Shown: in pieces, positions 7,831 through 16,668 of the stretch
Layout of the letters: the number at the start of each line of letters is the position of its first letter
Numbering within the stretch: the stretch's first letter is position 1
Origin: Bacillaceae bacterium S4-13-56
GTDB lineage: Bacteria; Bacillota; Bacilli; Bacillales; JAWJLM01
Reading direction: 5' to 3'
Assembly: GCA_040191315.1 (NCBI GenBank)
Contig: JAWJLM010000035.1
Span: forward strand, 1 to 48,729
DNA: 48,729 nt
The notes under the pieces: model-generated
The model's input: the letters and a program-made list of their open reading frames with translations, nothing else
Database searches by the model: none
Told to the model about the DNA's origin: nothing
Translations under genes and position numbers: made by a program

Positions 7831-10800
7831 TAAAGAAATGAACCGAAGAGGTTTTCTTAAGGCTTTAGGAAGTCTTGGAGCGGTTGTACTTGTGGGCCCT
7901 GCTTTTGTTGGTCCGGTGAAACAGGTCATCAATGGGGTGTGGATTGATGAAGCACATGGAGTTGGCTCTGCCACTCAGGACTATACAGCGGACAATGTCA
8001 TTTTTACGACCTGCCAGCAATGTAACACTTTTTGCACCATTAAAACCTATATCGTATCTGGGAATGAAAATGGAGCCTATTCCTCTATCGTTAGAAAAAT
8101 TGCTGGGAATCAGTACAGCCCTATGAATATGGTGCCTTATGGGCAAATCAACTACAACACTCCAATCCAGGATGCAGTGAAAGGGACTGGGGATGTGAAA
8201 AAAATGGGGCGTGGATTCCGTGGAGGTCGCACGTGTCTGAAGGGACAGGCCGGAATTCAAACAGCCTATGATGCTTATCGCATTAAAAAACCTATGAAAC
8301 GTGTAGGAGAACGAGGTAGTGGGGTTTGGAAAACCATCAGCTGGGAGGAAGCTTATAAAGAAATTTTGGAAGGTAGCCCTGATTTAAAAACTCCGGGACT
8401 TAAGGACATTTGGGCATACGTTCCTCAAGGAAAAGTCATGGAGGATTGGGATAAAGTCAAAAATGGCAGCATGAGTCAGGAGGATTTCGATCAGAAATAT
8501 AAGGATTCGTTAATAAATACGAAGCACCCTGATCTTGGTCCAAAATCTAATCAAATTGTCTTTATGGCAGGTAATCGAAGAGATTTAATTGAGAGACTTA
8601 CAGGTCAATCCTTAGGAACCATTAATAATTTTGATCATGGAGGTGTCTGTGGAATAAGTAGTGCTATGGGGAATGTTCGCTCATTTGCTGGATCTCAACC
8701 GAAAAAGCGAATGATTCCCGATATGGAAAATGCGGAATTTGTAATGATATGGGGGACCAATCCGCTTGTTTCTAGCAAAGGTCCAACTACACTTGGCCCA
8801 CAAATTACGAATGCTATTCAACGAGGAATGAAGATGGCTGTCATTGACCCACGCTTTAGCAAGACAGCGGAGAAAGCGGATATGTGGGTACCGATAAAGC
8901 CTGGGGCAGATGCTGCCCTTGCGCTCGCAATGTCTCGGTGGATCATAGAAAATCAGCGGTTTGATGAAGTGTATTTGACCAACCCCAATAAAGCTGCGGC
9001 TAATCAAGACGGTGAACCAACTTGGAGTGACGCCACATATTTAGTGAATGTCAGTCACCCGAAGCGTCCACTTTTACGCGCGAAGGACATTGGAATTGGG
9101 GAAGATGAATTTGTTGTCTTAGAGAATGGGAAACCAGCAACACATAATAAAGCCCGACAAGGTGATTTAGAGGTAGATACAACGATTCAAGGAATGAAGG
9201 TGAAATCCGTTTTTCAAATGTTCAAGGAGCGGGCTTTTGAAAAAACGTTAAAGGAATATGCTGAAATAACAGAACTAGCTCAAGATCAAATTGTGCAGCT
9301 TGCCAAGGAATTTACTTCTCATGGGAAAAAGGCTTCCATCATGTCCTATCGCGGTCCTGCTAAGCACGGGAATGGATATTATGCCACAAGGGCAATTAAT
9401 ATGTTGAACCATTTAATCGGAAATCATGACTGGAAGGGTGGAGATACTTTTTCGGGTAGAAGCTATAAGCAATTAGAAGGTCAGTATGATTTAAATGCTG
9501 TACCTAATGGAAACAAAGCTTGGGGAATTCCAGTGACCAGACATAAGACGGTTTATGAAAAAACGTCCTTGTTTGCAAAAGATGGCTATCCCGCCAAACG
9601 TCCTTGGTTTCCGTTTGGAAATAAATTAGTTCAAGATGTGTTGCCGAGTGCTGCGGAAGGATATCCTTATAAAATTAGTGCGCTTTTCATTAACCGGTTT
9701 TCACCAATCATGTCGAACCCAAGATCCATTATGCAACAGAAGTTTTTAGCAGATCCAAAAGTTGTTCCACTTGTTGTATCATCAGATATTGCGATGGGTG
9801 AATCAACAAAATTTGCAGATATCGTACTTCCAGACCTTTCTTATCTAGAGAGCTGGAACTTTGAAAATATTTTTCCAATCCTAAAAACGAAATTCGCCAG
9901 TCTTTATCAACCTGTGACACGAGTGGTGCCGGATGCTCGTCCGACTGATCAAGTATATATCGACTTGTTTAAAGAAATGGGATTGCCAGGGGTAGGGAAG
10001 GACGCATTCCCTGATGGATCTTCTTTGGATCGTCCAGAAGATTACTATCTCAAGCGAGTTGCTAATATTGCCTTTGATGGCAAGCCTGTTCCTGATGCTA
10101 ACCCTGAAGAGCTTAAAGCATTTGAAAACGCAAGAAAGCTAGCTCTTGGTAAATTTTTTGACAAAAAAGTATTAGAAAATGCGGTAAAGCCTGAAGAATG
10201 GAAGAAAATTGTTTATGTACTAAATCGCGGTGGACGATTTGAAGGTGCTGGCGATGAATATGAAGGAGCGTATTTAAAATATCGTTGGGATGCTCAAGCT
10301 TGTTTTTATGATGAGAAGGCAGCTGGTTTTAAGAACTCATTTACTGGTGAATTTTTTGATGGATTGCCACTTCATGAGGAGATTAAGCAATTCGATGGAA
10401 CAGAGGTAAAGAAGAACCGAGGATTGCAATTTGTGAATTGGAAATCTCGTAATATGGGAACTCATCGTACGGAAAGTAATGCATGGCTTCGTGAGATCCG
10501 TAGTGATAATTACATTTGGATGAATCCTATTGATGCACATAAGAGAGGTTTGTCTTCAGGTGATGAGGTTAGAATTACTTCAGATGAGGCGGAAGCAACT
10601 GGTATTGTGTATGTTACTCAAGGAATTAAACCTGGGATAGTGGGGTCTGCTTATAACTTTGGACATTTTGCCTACGGATCCTCTCGGGAAAAAATTGATG
10701 GGAAAGTACAGGAACCGCCGAAAGGATATGGACATACTCCATTTAAATTTAATCGACCGATTCATGAGGAATCTGGATTTGCACCAAAACGTGGAAATGG

Positions 10801-10918
10801 TTTCTCTGTGAACCATTTACTAGTTAAGGATGAAAGTTATTTTGAAGGATATATAGTAGATCTTCTTGGTGGTTCACCAGGTCAATTGGATTTGTATGTA
10901 GATATTAAAAAAGTATAA
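7823..10918 (+). CDS. Molybdopterin catalytic subunit, TtrA/SrdA-type (tetrathionate or selenate reductase-like)
   Basis: A 1031-residue complex-iron-sulfur molybdoenzyme. It begins with a Tat signal (NRRGFLKALG). A [4Fe-4S] site follows: C64, C67, C71 and C138. The probable Mo ligand is C276 in HGGVCGISS. Several segments recall Salmonella TtrA as I remember it: KRVGERGSGVW, KHPDLGPKSNQ, FTSHGKKAS, YPAKRPWFPF and NRGGRFEG. B. selenatarsenatis SrdA, a respiratory selenate reductase in a srdBCA operon, is the other plausible relative. Start at 7823 follows GGAGGA; upstream extension would lie inside the NrfD gene. The family is secure. The substrate (tetrathionate, selenate, polysulfide or arsenate) is not settled by sequence. 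Confidence 0.87.
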   Translation: MNSKEMNRRGFLKALGSLGAVVLVGPAFVGPVKQVINGVWIDEAHGVGSATQDYTADNVIFTTCQQCNTFCTIKTYIVSGNENGAYSSIVRKIAGNQYSPMNMVPYGQINYNTPIQDAVKGTGDVKKMGRGFRGGRTCLKGQAGIQTAYDAYRIKKPMKRVGERGSGVWKTISWEEAYKEILEGSPDLKTPGLKDIWAYVPQGKVMEDWDKVKNGSMSQEDFDQKYKDSLINTKHPDLGPKSNQIVFMAGNRRDLIERLTGQSLGTINNFDHGGVCGISSAMGNVRSFAGSQPKKRMIPDMENAEFVMIWGTNPLVSSKGPTTLGPQITNAIQRGMKMAVIDPRFSKTAEKADMWVPIKPGADAALALAMSRWIIENQRFDEVYLTNPNKAAANQDGEPTWSDATYLVNVSHPKRPLLRAKDIGIGEDEFVVLENGKPATHNKARQGDLEVDTTIQGMKVKSVFQMFKERAFEKTLKEYAEITELAQDQIVQLAKEFTSHGKKASIMSYRGPAKHGNGYYATRAINMLNHLIGNHDWKGGDTFSGRSYKQLEGQYDLNAVPNGNKAWGIPVTRHKTVYEKTSLFAKDGYPAKRPWFPFGNKLVQDVLPSAAEGYPYKISALFINRFSPIMSNPRSIMQQKFLADPKVVPLVVSSDIAMGESTKFADIVLPDLSYLESWNFENIFPILKTKFASLYQPVTRVVPDARPTDQVYIDLFKEMGLPGVGKDAFPDGSSLDRPEDYYLKRVANIAFDGKPVPDANPEELKAFENARKLALGKFFDKKVLENAVKPEEWKKIVYVLNRGGRFEGAGDEYEGAYLKYRWDAQACFYDEKAAGFKNSFTGEFFDGLPLHEEIKQFDGTEVKKNRGLQFVNWKSRNMGTHRTESNAWLREIRSDNYIWMNPIDAHKRGLSSGDEVRITSDEAEATGIVYVTQGIKPGIVGSAYNFGHFAYGSSREKIDGKVQEPPKGYGHTPFKFNRPIHEESGFAPKRGNGFSVNHLLVKDESYFEGYIVDLLGGSPGQLDLYVDIKKV

Positions 10919-10931
10919 GGGAGGAACTACG

Positions 10932-11600
10932 ATGATGTTTGATCTAGAGGAAAGTTATGGTCGGCTAGCGTTATGGAATATCTTATCCCAAATTTGGCTA
11001 GGAGAATGGGATGAGTATGAAGCGTATTTTCGTGAACTACCTCTCGAGGTAAAACAAGAGTTTCCATTTCATTCCCATTTTAAGCGGGAAGAGGTATCTC
11101 TATGGTATGACAACTACTTTGTCATACCCGGAGATTACTTTGTTCCTCCTTACTTTTCGTCCTATTCTGGTGGTGATTCTCGAGAGCCTCTCGTTGGTAG
11201 TTCTGACGGAGAATTTCTTCAAGAGGATGATACAAAACAAGAATTGCTATGCTTAATAGGTCATTTTGAACGAGTAGGATATTATTATCCATTAGAAAAA
11301 GATGTGTATCCTGATCATTTTGGTAGCCTTGCCGGATTTATGGTCTCTGCTATTCGCGAAGAAATCCAAAGCATATCTAATGGGAATTCCAATCGTTCAA
11401 TTGAAATGAAAGAATTAGAGGAAGAAATACTTGTAAAATATCTTATACCTGTGGAAGATAAGTTAAAAAAATCTGCACAGGAAAGAATAATGCACCCCTT
11501 TTTTCAAACATTTCTAACTTTCTATCATAATGCTGTTCAACAGGAGAGTGTTCTGTTGAGGAGTGCTGGTAGGGACCGTTCTCACGCTGAATTTAATTAA
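10932..11600 (+). CDS. TorD/DmsD-family molybdoenzyme chaperone
   Basis: A 222-residue soluble, helical, acidic protein with the family-like segment YPDHFGSLAGFM. Proteins of this family bind the Tat signal and apo-form of their partner molybdoenzyme and hold it until the cofactor is inserted. The gene begins 13 bp after the catalytic subunit, behind a GGGAGG site, and is last in the operon before a terminator. Its last dozen residues (AGRDRSHAEFN) come from sequence resembling the GGTGGGAACCGT hairpin at 507. The natural C-terminus may therefore have been replaced by repeat DNA. Confidence 0.8.
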   Translation: MMFDLEESYGRLALWNILSQIWLGEWDEYEAYFRELPLEVKQEFPFHSHFKREEVSLWYDNYFVIPGDYFVPPYFSSYSGGDSREPLVGSSDGEFLQEDDTKQELLCLIGHFERVGYYYPLEKDVYPDHFGSLAGFMVSAIREEIQSISNGNSNRSIEMKELEEEILVKYLIPVEDKLKKSAQERIMHPFFQTFLTFYHNAVQQESVLLRSAGRDRSHAEFN

Positions 11601-11605
11601 TGCCT

Positions 11606-11653
11606 AAAAAAAGGTGAAATTGAGTTTGCAAACGCACTCAGTTTCACCTTTTT
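11606..11653 (+). terminator. Terminator of the reductase operon
   Basis: A long stem (AAAAGGTGAAATTGAGT with ACTCAGTTTCACCTTTTT) starts 6 bp after the chaperone stop codon and ends in T. It could also serve the convergent exporter gene on the minus strand. Confidence 0.85.
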
Positions 11654-11794
11654 CAAAATATAATTTCGTCTTGGATAGAACAAATTTCCTCCGCATAACG
11701 GGCAAGTAGTGCTGTTGGCTGGGCTTGTTTGCGTGCCAAACTAAACTTCCGATTGTTACCTGAAAGAACAGCCCCCACCAACACGATTGAACAA

Positions 11795-13363
11795 TTAGTT
11801 TCTTGCTAATTTTGGTACTGCAGTTTCGGGGATGAGTTTTGGTCCTCCCTGTCCTCCGCGACTTCCTTGATCTCTGTCCATTTGGTTTTCTTCAAGTGGA
11901 TCTGGAGCTTGTGTTGCTCGCTTAATGAAGAAGGCTAGGATTAAAGCCACACAAGCGATTCCTGTAGCCACTAAGAAAGCATCGTTAATTCCTCCAAGCA
12001 TAGCTTGCATTCCAATTTCTTGTTCCATAAGAGCTAAATCGGCAGCAGATGGTTGTGCATTTGGATTAGCAGCCATTAAGTCAGCTGCAATCTCTTTAGC
12101 ATGTGTTTCTGTTCGAGTTGACATAACAGTAATAAGTAAGGCAGTACCAATAGCACCTGCCACTTGGTTAAGCGTATTGTTCATTGCTGTTCCGTGTGGA
12201 TAATAACGTGCTGGCAATTGATTTAGTCCGTTGGTCGAAACAGGCATCATAACCATAGACATACCAAACATCCGAACAGCATTTAAAACGACCAAATAGC
12301 TATAAGGAGTTTCAGCTGTTAATTGACTGAAGTAATAGGTGGTAACAACTAAAATGCTTAACCCAGTTATAGCTAGTATTTTTCCACCAATTTTATCGAA
12401 TAAGCGACCGGTAATTGGTGACATAGTGGCCATTACGAGCGCTCCAGGTAATAAAAGTAATCCAGCATCCATTGGAGAAATTCCACGGATGGTTTGAACA
12501 TAAATTGGAATTAAGAGCATTCCGGAAAACATTGCCATATTTACTACCATTGTAATTACGGAAGACAAAGCAAACATTGGATATTTATATACTGAAAAAT
12601 TCAACATTGGTTGATCTTGTCTTTGTTGGCGCAAAATAAAAATAGTTAAGGAAATCGCACCAATAACGATCGTCCCATACACATACGGGCTATCCCATCC
12701 CTTAGTTCCAGCTGAGCTAAATCCATACAAAATTCCTCCGAATCCCACACTGGATAATAGAAGAGAAAATAGATCTAATTTGATATCTACTTTTTCTTTT
12801 GTATCTTTAAGTTTAAAAATTCCAATAAGAATAATGATTAATGCAATTGGTGTTAAGAAATGAAAAAGCATTCTCCAGTCATAATGCTCTATAATCCAAC
12901 CTGAAAGTGTTGGCCCAATAGCTGGTGCAGCCATTAAAATGAGCCCAAATACACCCATGGCAGCCCCGCGTTTTTCAACTGGGAAACTAACTAACATCAC
13001 ATTCATTAAAAGAGGCATCATAATGGCCGAACCAGATGCCTGCATCATTCGACCGGTGAGAAGTACCCCAAAAATATCAGCAGTTCCAGAAAGGATGGTA
13101 CCTGCTGCAAACAATGTCATTGCTATTAAAAACAAACGGCGAACGGTATATTTTTGGATTAAAAAGGCTGTTGCAGGAATTAATACACCGTTCACGAGCA
13201 TAAATCCTGTTGTAAGCCATTGAACAGTGGCAGCTTCTACTTGTAAATCGATCATTATGGAAGGTAAAGCAATGTTCAACAGGGTATTATTTAAAAATGC
13301 AATAAACGCCCCGATCATCAGAACAGCAAGAACCCCATAATCAACTTTGTTTGTTTGGTTCAT
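11795..13363 (-). CDS. DHA2-family multidrug efflux MFS transporter (LmrB/EmrB type)
   Basis: A 522-residue protein with about 14 hydrophobic helices, as expected for the drug:H+ antiporter-2 family. It shows the helix 1 motif FLNNTLLNIALPSI, the motif WLTTGFMLVNGVLIP, motif C (GLILMAAPAIGPTLSGWI) and WRMLFHF after it. It should export hydrophobic drugs or toxic metabolites with proton exchange. The tail (from about residue 490) is polar and glycine-rich. It is divergent from a TetR-type gene, the usual arrangement for a repressor-controlled pump. The substrate is unknown. Confidence 0.9.
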   Translation of the reverse strand: MNQTNKVDYGVLAVLMIGAFIAFLNNTLLNIALPSIMIDLQVEAATVQWLTTGFMLVNGVLIPATAFLIQKYTVRRLFLIAMTLFAAGTILSGTADIFGVLLTGRMMQASGSAIMMPLLMNVMLVSFPVEKRGAAMGVFGLILMAAPAIGPTLSGWIIEHYDWRMLFHFLTPIALIIILIGIFKLKDTKEKVDIKLDLFSLLLSSVGFGGILYGFSSAGTKGWDSPYVYGTIVIGAISLTIFILRQQRQDQPMLNFSVYKYPMFALSSVITMVVNMAMFSGMLLIPIYVQTIRGISPMDAGLLLLPGALVMATMSPITGRLFDKIGGKILAITGLSILVVTTYYFSQLTAETPYSYLVVLNAVRMFGMSMVMMPVSTNGLNQLPARYYPHGTAMNNTLNQVAGAIGTALLITVMSTRTETHAKEIAADLMAANPNAQPSAADLALMEQEIGMQAMLGGINDAFLVATGIACVALILAFFIKRATQAPDPLEENQMDRDQGSRGGQGGPKLIPETAVPKLARN

Positions 13364-13540
13364 GGTGAAAATCCCCCTCTATACTAAAAGTTCATCTTTT
13401 TATACTTTGATTTCACATGAATAATATAATATAACACCAGTTCAATTTTTGCAACTCAAATTTCTCGCTAATTATATTTTATTTATGAAAGCCCTTTTAT
13501 AGTAGGCTTTACATTGTATTTGAACCCCAACTAAGGTACT

Positions 13541-13553
13541 ATACTAGTAGTAT
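13541..13553. promoter_or_regulatory. Candidate TetR operator
   Basis: ATACTA-G-TAGTAT is a perfect inverted repeat 31 bp before the TTG start of the TetR gene. The half-site ATACTA recurs at 13381-13386, just upstream of the exporter start on the other side of the intergenic region. This suits a repressor controlling both divergent genes. It is inferred from symmetry and position only. Confidence 0.45.
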
Positions 13554-13583
13554 AAAAAGATCCTATAGATAAAGGTGATTACT

Positions 13584-14453
13584 TTGCATAATCGAAAGCA
13601 GCATGTTGTTCAAAAAGCTCATCAACTTTTTATAGAGAAAGGGTTTCAAGCAACTTCCATTCAGGATATTTTGGATTACAGTGGCATTTCAAAGGGAACG
13701 TTTTACAATTACTTTGCCTCTAAAAACGAATTATTAATAACCCTATTTAAAGAAATCTACGAAAAACTTGAGAAGGACCGGAATGAATTACTGATTGGAC
13801 AAAACCCAGCAGATATTGAAGTTTTTATTAAACAAATCGAACTCCAGTTAAACACGAATCAAAAAAACAAACTGGTTGCTCTATTTGAGGAAGTATTTGT
13901 TTTAAATGATGAAGATCTGAAGGAATTTATAAAACGATCACAGTTGCGGACCTTACGCTGGATTTATGAACGTTTTCTAGAGATTTTTGGTGAGGATAAA
14001 AAGCCATATTTACTCGATTGTGCTATAACTTTTTTAGGGATCTTAAATCATAATATTAAGTATTATCGAATAGGTCATGACATCAATGATGGGATTTATG
14101 AAGTGGTACGATACAGTGTGAACCGAATCGTCAAAATGGTTTATGAGGTGGCCCAATCTGAAGAACAACTTAACGGTCCGGAGTTATTAGAAACGTTGGT
14201 CCCAGTGAGCCGATCCATAGGGAAAACCACACAGCAACGTATGGAGGAAACGATAGACTATCTTAAAAAGATGCTTAGCAATAGTGATGAAGATTTGGTT
14301 TATGTTGAACTAATTGACTTTGTGAAACATGAGGTTCTTCATTCGAATAGTCCAAGAAAAATGCTAATACAAAGTGCATTAAATACTTTGAAAATAAATA
14401 CTAGATACGTTAAAGAAATTGAAGAACTAGAAAAAATGTTAACTGATTTCTAA
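13584..14453 (+). CDS. TetR-family transcriptional regulator
   Basis: A 289-residue regulator with an N-terminal TetR helix-turn-helix (AHQLFIEKGFQATSIQDIL, then SGISKGTFYNYFASK). The long, mostly helical C-terminal part is larger than the usual 110-150-residue ligand domain. The TTG at 13584 is preferred over the GTG at 13575 because the AAAGGTGAT ribosome site covers the latter. The divergent DHA2 exporter is its likely target, with the palindrome at 13541 as candidate operator. The ligand is probably a pump substrate. Confidence 0.87.
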   Translation: MHNRKQHVVQKAHQLFIEKGFQATSIQDILDYSGISKGTFYNYFASKNELLITLFKEIYEKLEKDRNELLIGQNPADIEVFIKQIELQLNTNQKNKLVALFEEVFVLNDEDLKEFIKRSQLRTLRWIYERFLEIFGEDKKPYLLDCAITFLGILNHNIKYYRIGHDINDGIYEVVRYSVNRIVKMVYEVAQSEEQLNGPELLETLVPVSRSIGKTTQQRMEETIDYLKKMLSNSDEDLVYVELIDFVKHEVLHSNSPRKMLIQSALNTLKINTRYVKEIEELEKMLTDF

Positions 14454-14491
14454 AAAAGGATTACTGCCAGGAATGGTAGTAATCCTTTTTT
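14453..14491 (+). terminator. Terminator after the TetR gene
   Basis: The stem AAAGGATTACTGCCA pairs with TGGTAGTAATCCTTT and is followed by a T run, immediately after the TetR stop codon. Confidence 0.88.
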
Positions 14492-14516
14492 AACGTAAAA
14501 CGAATCAACAAAACGT

Positions 14517-14545
14517 TTTACAATTAACAAACGATTTGATAATAT
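14517..14545 (+). promoter_or_regulatory. SigA-type promoter of the HTH/DUF2087 gene
   Basis: TTTACA (14517-14522) and TAATAT (14540-14545) are separated by 17 bp, close to the vegetative consensus, about 35 bp before the TTG start. Confidence 0.7.
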
Positions 14546-14578
14546 GTTTACATATATAAAAACAATTGAGGTGATTGT

Positions 14579-15340
14579 TTGTTGGGCAAGGAAGAATTTT
14601 GGGATGCATCGGTTGAGGAATTAACAAAAGGATATTTTTATAATTCAGAAAAAGAAACATATTGCTGTCTTGTTTGTCAGGAGGTCTTTCAAAAAGGGAT
14701 TATTTATCCAATTAATAATGTTTTATATGAAGCTGAATGGGCAATGAAGCATCATATAACAGATAAGCACCATTCCATGCTTCACCACCTTTTATCACTA
14801 GATAGAAAATATACGGGTTTGTCAGATATTCAAAAAGAGGTTCTTACCTATTTTTATCAAGGCTTGTCAGATAAAGAGATAGCCCAGCTGATTGAGGTAG
14901 GTAGTACATCAACCATTCGAACGCATCGTTTTAAGCTAAAGGAGAGGGAAAAGCAATCAAGGGTGTTTTTGGCCATTATGGACTTGGTGAATCGTCAAAA
15001 GTCCGGGGAAGAAGAATTTATACCATTACACAAGGGGGCGACTATGGTGGATGACCGATATGCAATTACTTCGTCTGAAAAGGAAAAAGTATTAAATACA
15101 TATTTTAAACAAGGTTTAGATGGAGCCTTGGAATCATTTCCAAGTAAAGAAAAACGTAAGATTATTATCCTTCAGCATATAATAAGGAAGTTTGATAAAA
15201 ACAGGATTTACACTGAACCTGAAGTAAATGGGGTACTAAAGAAGATATTTGCTGATTTTGCAACCCTTCGACGTTATCTTATTGAATATGGATTTATGGA
15301 CCGAAGCAAGGATTGTTCCCAATATTGGGTGAAAAAATAG
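14579..15340 (+). CDS. HTH regulator with zinc-finger-like N-terminus and DUF2087 C-terminus
   Basis: A 253-residue protein. Residues 25-70 hold CCLVC and then HHITDKHH, a spacing compatible with a zinc site. A LuxR-type helix-turn-helix follows (LSDIQKEVLTYFYQGLSDKE, then IAQLIEVGSTSTIRTHRFKL). The C-terminus has the DUF2087 pattern (IRKFDKNRIYTEPEVNGVLK, RRYLIEYGFMDR). Start is TTG at 14579 or the adjacent TTG at 14582, after GAGGTGATT. It stands alone with its own promoter between the TetR gene and des. The role is presumably DNA binding; target and signal are unknown. Confidence 0.75.
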   Translation: MLGKEEFWDASVEELTKGYFYNSEKETYCCLVCQEVFQKGIIYPINNVLYEAEWAMKHHITDKHHSMLHHLLSLDRKYTGLSDIQKEVLTYFYQGLSDKEIAQLIEVGSTSTIRTHRFKLKEREKQSRVFLAIMDLVNRQKSGEEEFIPLHKGATMVDDRYAITSSEKEKVLNTYFKQGLDGALESFPSKEKRKIIILQHIIRKFDKNRIYTEPEVNGVLKKIFADFATLRRYLIEYGFMDRSKDCSQYWVKK

Positions 15341-15372
15341 CTTTTTGCTCATAAATGAATAATTTGGACGAG

Positions 15373-15388
15373 CATGACATTTGTCATG
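15373..15388. promoter_or_regulatory. Candidate DesR operator
   Basis: CATGACA-TT-TGTCATG has perfect 7-bp arms. It is centred about 65 bp upstream of the predicted des transcript start, where an activator would sit. In B. subtilis phosphorylated DesR activates des from inverted repeats upstream of a poor -35 element; the arrangement here is the same. Confidence 0.6.
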
Positions 15389-15410
15389 TATAGGGGCTGA
15401 CGGTTATTAC

Positions 15411-15439
15411 TTATTTGAATGAGATGTTTTCACTATGAT
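15411..15439 (+). promoter_or_regulatory. Putative des promoter with weak -35
   Basis: TTATTT (15411-15416) and TATGAT (15434-15439) are 17 bp apart. The -35 is poor and the -10 good, as expected for an activator-dependent promoter below the palindrome at 15373. Confidence 0.5.
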
Positions 15440-15490
15440 AAAGATAAGAACATAAACAATTTCTTTCGTCATACAAGGAGGTTCTCATTC

Positions 15491-16531
15491 ATGAGTAAGC
15501 AAAAGCAAGTAGAGCTAAGAAAGAGTGTAAAACCATTTGAAACATCAGATATAAAGGTTGGCATAAAGCAAATTTTAAATACCATTCCACCATTTTTTCT
15601 TTTCTGGTTTTTATCTTACCAAAGCCTATCTATCTCAATTACTTTGAGTATATTTTTATCAATCATTGCTGCTGGGTTTTTGGTTCGAATCTTTATTATT
15701 TTCCATGACTGTACCCATCAATCTTTCTTTAAAAGTAAAAAAGCAAATAAGGTTCTTGGAACAATTACCGGGGTTATTACTCATTTTGCCTTTGAAAAAT
15801 GGAAACGAAGCCATACGATTCACCATGCAACAAGTGGTAATCTTGATAAAAGGGGAACTGGTGACATGTGGGTCATGACGGTAGATGAATATATGAATGC
15901 GTCATTTTGGACGCGTTTGTCATACCGTTTTTATCGAAATCCACTTGTGATGTTTGGATTGGGACCTTTCTATTTGTTTTTAATCGAAAACCGTCTGAAT
16001 CGAAAGGGTGCTCCGAAGAAGGAGCGTTGGAATACGTATTTAATTAACCTTTCCCTTGTTATGGTCTATACCATTTTATTTATGACCATTGGTTGGCAAG
16101 CAGTTCTTTTCGTTCAGCTTCCTATTGTATTTGTTGCTGGCGTTTTGGGGATTTGGTTATTTTATGTTCAACATCAGTTTGAGGATTCTTACTTTGAGTA
16201 TGAAGAGGAATGGGATTATGTAAAGGCTGCAGTTGATGGGAGCTCCTATTATCAGCTTCCAAAAGTATTGCAATGGATTACGGGTAATATCGGGTTCCAC
16301 CATGTTCACCATTTGAGTCCAAGGGTACCGAATTACAAGCTTGAAGCGGCCCATGAATCGACTCCTCCATTGCAAAAAGCAACTACGATAACTCTGGCAT
16401 CCAGTCTGGCAGCTATTCGTTTTAGATTATATGATGATAAGAAAAAGGATTTTGTCTCGTTTAAGGAAGTAAAGGAACGTATGCGAAAAACCAAACTTTC
16501 CTTAAATCCTTCTCGATTACAAGAAAAATAA
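15491..16531 (+). CDS. des: Membrane acyl-lipid desaturase
   Basis: A 346-residue integral membrane di-iron desaturase with the three histidine boxes HDCTHQ, HTIHH and HHVHH and hydrophobic helices between them. It introduces a double bond (delta-5 in the B. subtilis enzyme) into membrane phospholipid acyl chains to keep the membrane fluid in the cold. The start at 15491 follows AAGGAGG at 15475; a longer frame beginning at 15419 has no ribosome site and begins within the promoter. It lies directly upstream of desK and desR, as in B. subtilis. Confidence 0.93.
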   Translation: MSKQKQVELRKSVKPFETSDIKVGIKQILNTIPPFFLFWFLSYQSLSISITLSIFLSIIAAGFLVRIFIIFHDCTHQSFFKSKKANKVLGTITGVITHFAFEKWKRSHTIHHATSGNLDKRGTGDMWVMTVDEYMNASFWTRLSYRFYRNPLVMFGLGPFYLFLIENRLNRKGAPKKERWNTYLINLSLVMVYTILFMTIGWQAVLFVQLPIVFVAGVLGIWLFYVQHQFEDSYFEYEEEWDYVKAAVDGSSYYQLPKVLQWITGNIGFHHVHHLSPRVPNYKLEAAHESTPPLQKATTITLASSLAAIRFRLYDDKKKDFVSFKEVKERMRKTKLSLNPSRLQEK

Positions 16532-16573
16532 CAGGTAAAAAACCCTTCAGTTCTTTGAAGGGTTTTTTACCTG
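16532..16573 (+). terminator. Terminator after des
   Basis: A near-perfect hairpin with CAGGTAAAAAACCCTT and AAGGGTTTTTTACCTG arms begins at the stop codon. It separates des transcription from desK. Confidence 0.9.
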
Positions 16574-16668
16574 TTTGTAGGACAAGAGAGCTTATTTAAT
16601 CCATTTGGTATCATTTATAGTACAATAAAGTTACATATTGAAAAAATGTTCTTTGAAAGGGGAATGAT

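Noticed and set aside
11653-11784. Minus-strand GTG frame of 43 codons after the exporter gene
   Set aside because: No ribosome site and no recognisable family; its end overlaps the reductase-operon terminator. It may be a decayed gene piece, but this cannot be supported.
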